A DNA stretch of 6,539 nt from Hungateiclostridiaceae bacterium UBA3934 (GTDB lineage Bacteria; Bacillota; Clostridia; Acetivibrionales; DTU013). Shown in pieces: positions 6,342 to 6,539 of this stretch. Position 1 is the first letter of the stretch; every line of letters begins with the position of its first letter. The notes under the pieces are model-generated. The model was not told the DNA's origin, made no database searches, and saw only the letters and a list, made by a program, of their open reading frames with translations. A program made the translations under genes and the position numbers. The DNA lies in assembly GCA_002385815.1 (NCBI GenBank), contig DGEE01000032.1:1-6539 (forward strand), in the 5' to 3' direction.

Positions 6342-6460
6342 ATAGATATACTTAAGCATTGACAGCTATCTCATATAATATGCCGGGATTTTTTTATGGC
6401 ACATCATGCCCATGTGTTATTCTATTCTTTTCAGAAAAATTTTATTTCCGCCAATTAAAA
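6342..6460. other. AT-rich non-coding spacer upstream of murC
   Basis: No reading frame with a ribosome binding site is seen on either strand. The stretch holds a T7 run (6390-6396), a weak hairpin CACAT/ATGTG just downstream of it, and ATATAATATGCCGGG (6373-6387), which resembles the direct repeats at 3317-3356. No known RNA gene is recognised. Confidence 0.5.
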
Positions 6461-6539
6461 ATACAACTTCCTCTTTGCAAAAACAACTTCCGGCTTACGC
6501 CTTACTGCTGACTTACAAGAGTAACTTCTGCTTTGCAAG
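6461..6539. repeat. Degenerate ~20-bp tandem repeat array running off the right edge
   Basis: Read on the minus strand, four consecutive units are visible: CTTGCAAAGCAGAAGTTACT (6539-6520), CTTGTAAGTCAGCAGTAAGG (6519-6500), CGTAAGCCGGAAGTTGTTT (6499-6481) and TTGCAAAGAGGAAGTTGTAT (6480-6461). They share a core resembling TTGYAAGnnGGAAGTTGT with a period of 19-20 bp. The first and last units are the most alike. The array reaches the last base and presumably continues. It is unlike a CRISPR, since there are no unique spacers. Its function is unknown. Confidence 0.7.

Noticed and set aside
6455..6538. 28-codon minus-strand open frame through the repeat array, ending in TAA
   Set aside because: It is lysine/arginine-rich and could be the tail of a gene off the edge, but the repeat units vary in length (19-20 bp) and would not hold one frame. 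There is no supporting evidence.
6461..6539. CRISPR array
   Set aside because: The units abut without unique spacers, the repeats are only about 20 bp and divergent, and no cas gene is nearby.

Overview
The window looks like bacterial chromosome from a low-to-mid GC Firmicute, most likely a member of the Clostridia. This is an inference from strong AGGAGG-type ribosome binding sites, tight spacing, TATAAT-type promoters, an adjacent pair of exporter half-transporter genes of the Bacillus YheI/YheH (BmrC/BmrD) kind, and typical FabZ and MurC proteins. Species cannot be read from the sequence. The first 19 bases are not genomic: they match the Illumina Nextera (Tn5 mosaic end) adapter, so the left edge is an assembly or trimming edge.

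Layout: (1) 20-3189, minus strand: two ABC exporter half-transporters in one operon. The upstream gene (1417-3189) is complete. The downstream gene (starting at 1415) is cut by the left edge after 465 codons, before its signature motif and Walker B. The complete subunit has Asp where the catalytic Glu of Walker B normally sits, the hallmark of an asymmetric heterodimeric exporter. (2) 3190-3480: a divergent intergenic region with two matching extended -10 promoters facing apart, an inverted repeat, two 19-bp direct repeats spaced 21 bp, and a leader with a 12-bp palindrome. (3) 3481-4107, plus strand: an HD-domain phosphohydrolase of the YfbR (deoxyribonucleoside 5'-monophosphatase) family with all metal and catalytic residues recognisable. 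(4) 4108-4265: possible competing hairpins and a modest terminator. (5) 4266-4718, plus strand: fabZ. (6) 4719-4867: a strong terminator between the convergent fabZ and murC, nested inside a second long stem. (7) 4868-6277, minus strand: murC, probably starting at a TTG. (8) 6278-6539: murC promoter, AT-rich spacer, and a degenerate ~20-bp tandem repeat array that runs off the right edge.

The genes are mostly housekeeping envelope and nucleotide functions: peptidoglycan precursor synthesis (MurC), fatty acid elongation (FabZ), dNMP turnover (YfbR-like) and export of lipophilic compounds (ABC pair). They do not form one obvious pathway. I found no CRISPR array, tRNA, rRNA, insertion sequence or new defence or mobile system. 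The most unusual material is non-coding: the right-edge repeat array, the 3235-3356 regulatory region, and the nested hairpins near 4119-4158 and 4771-4836.
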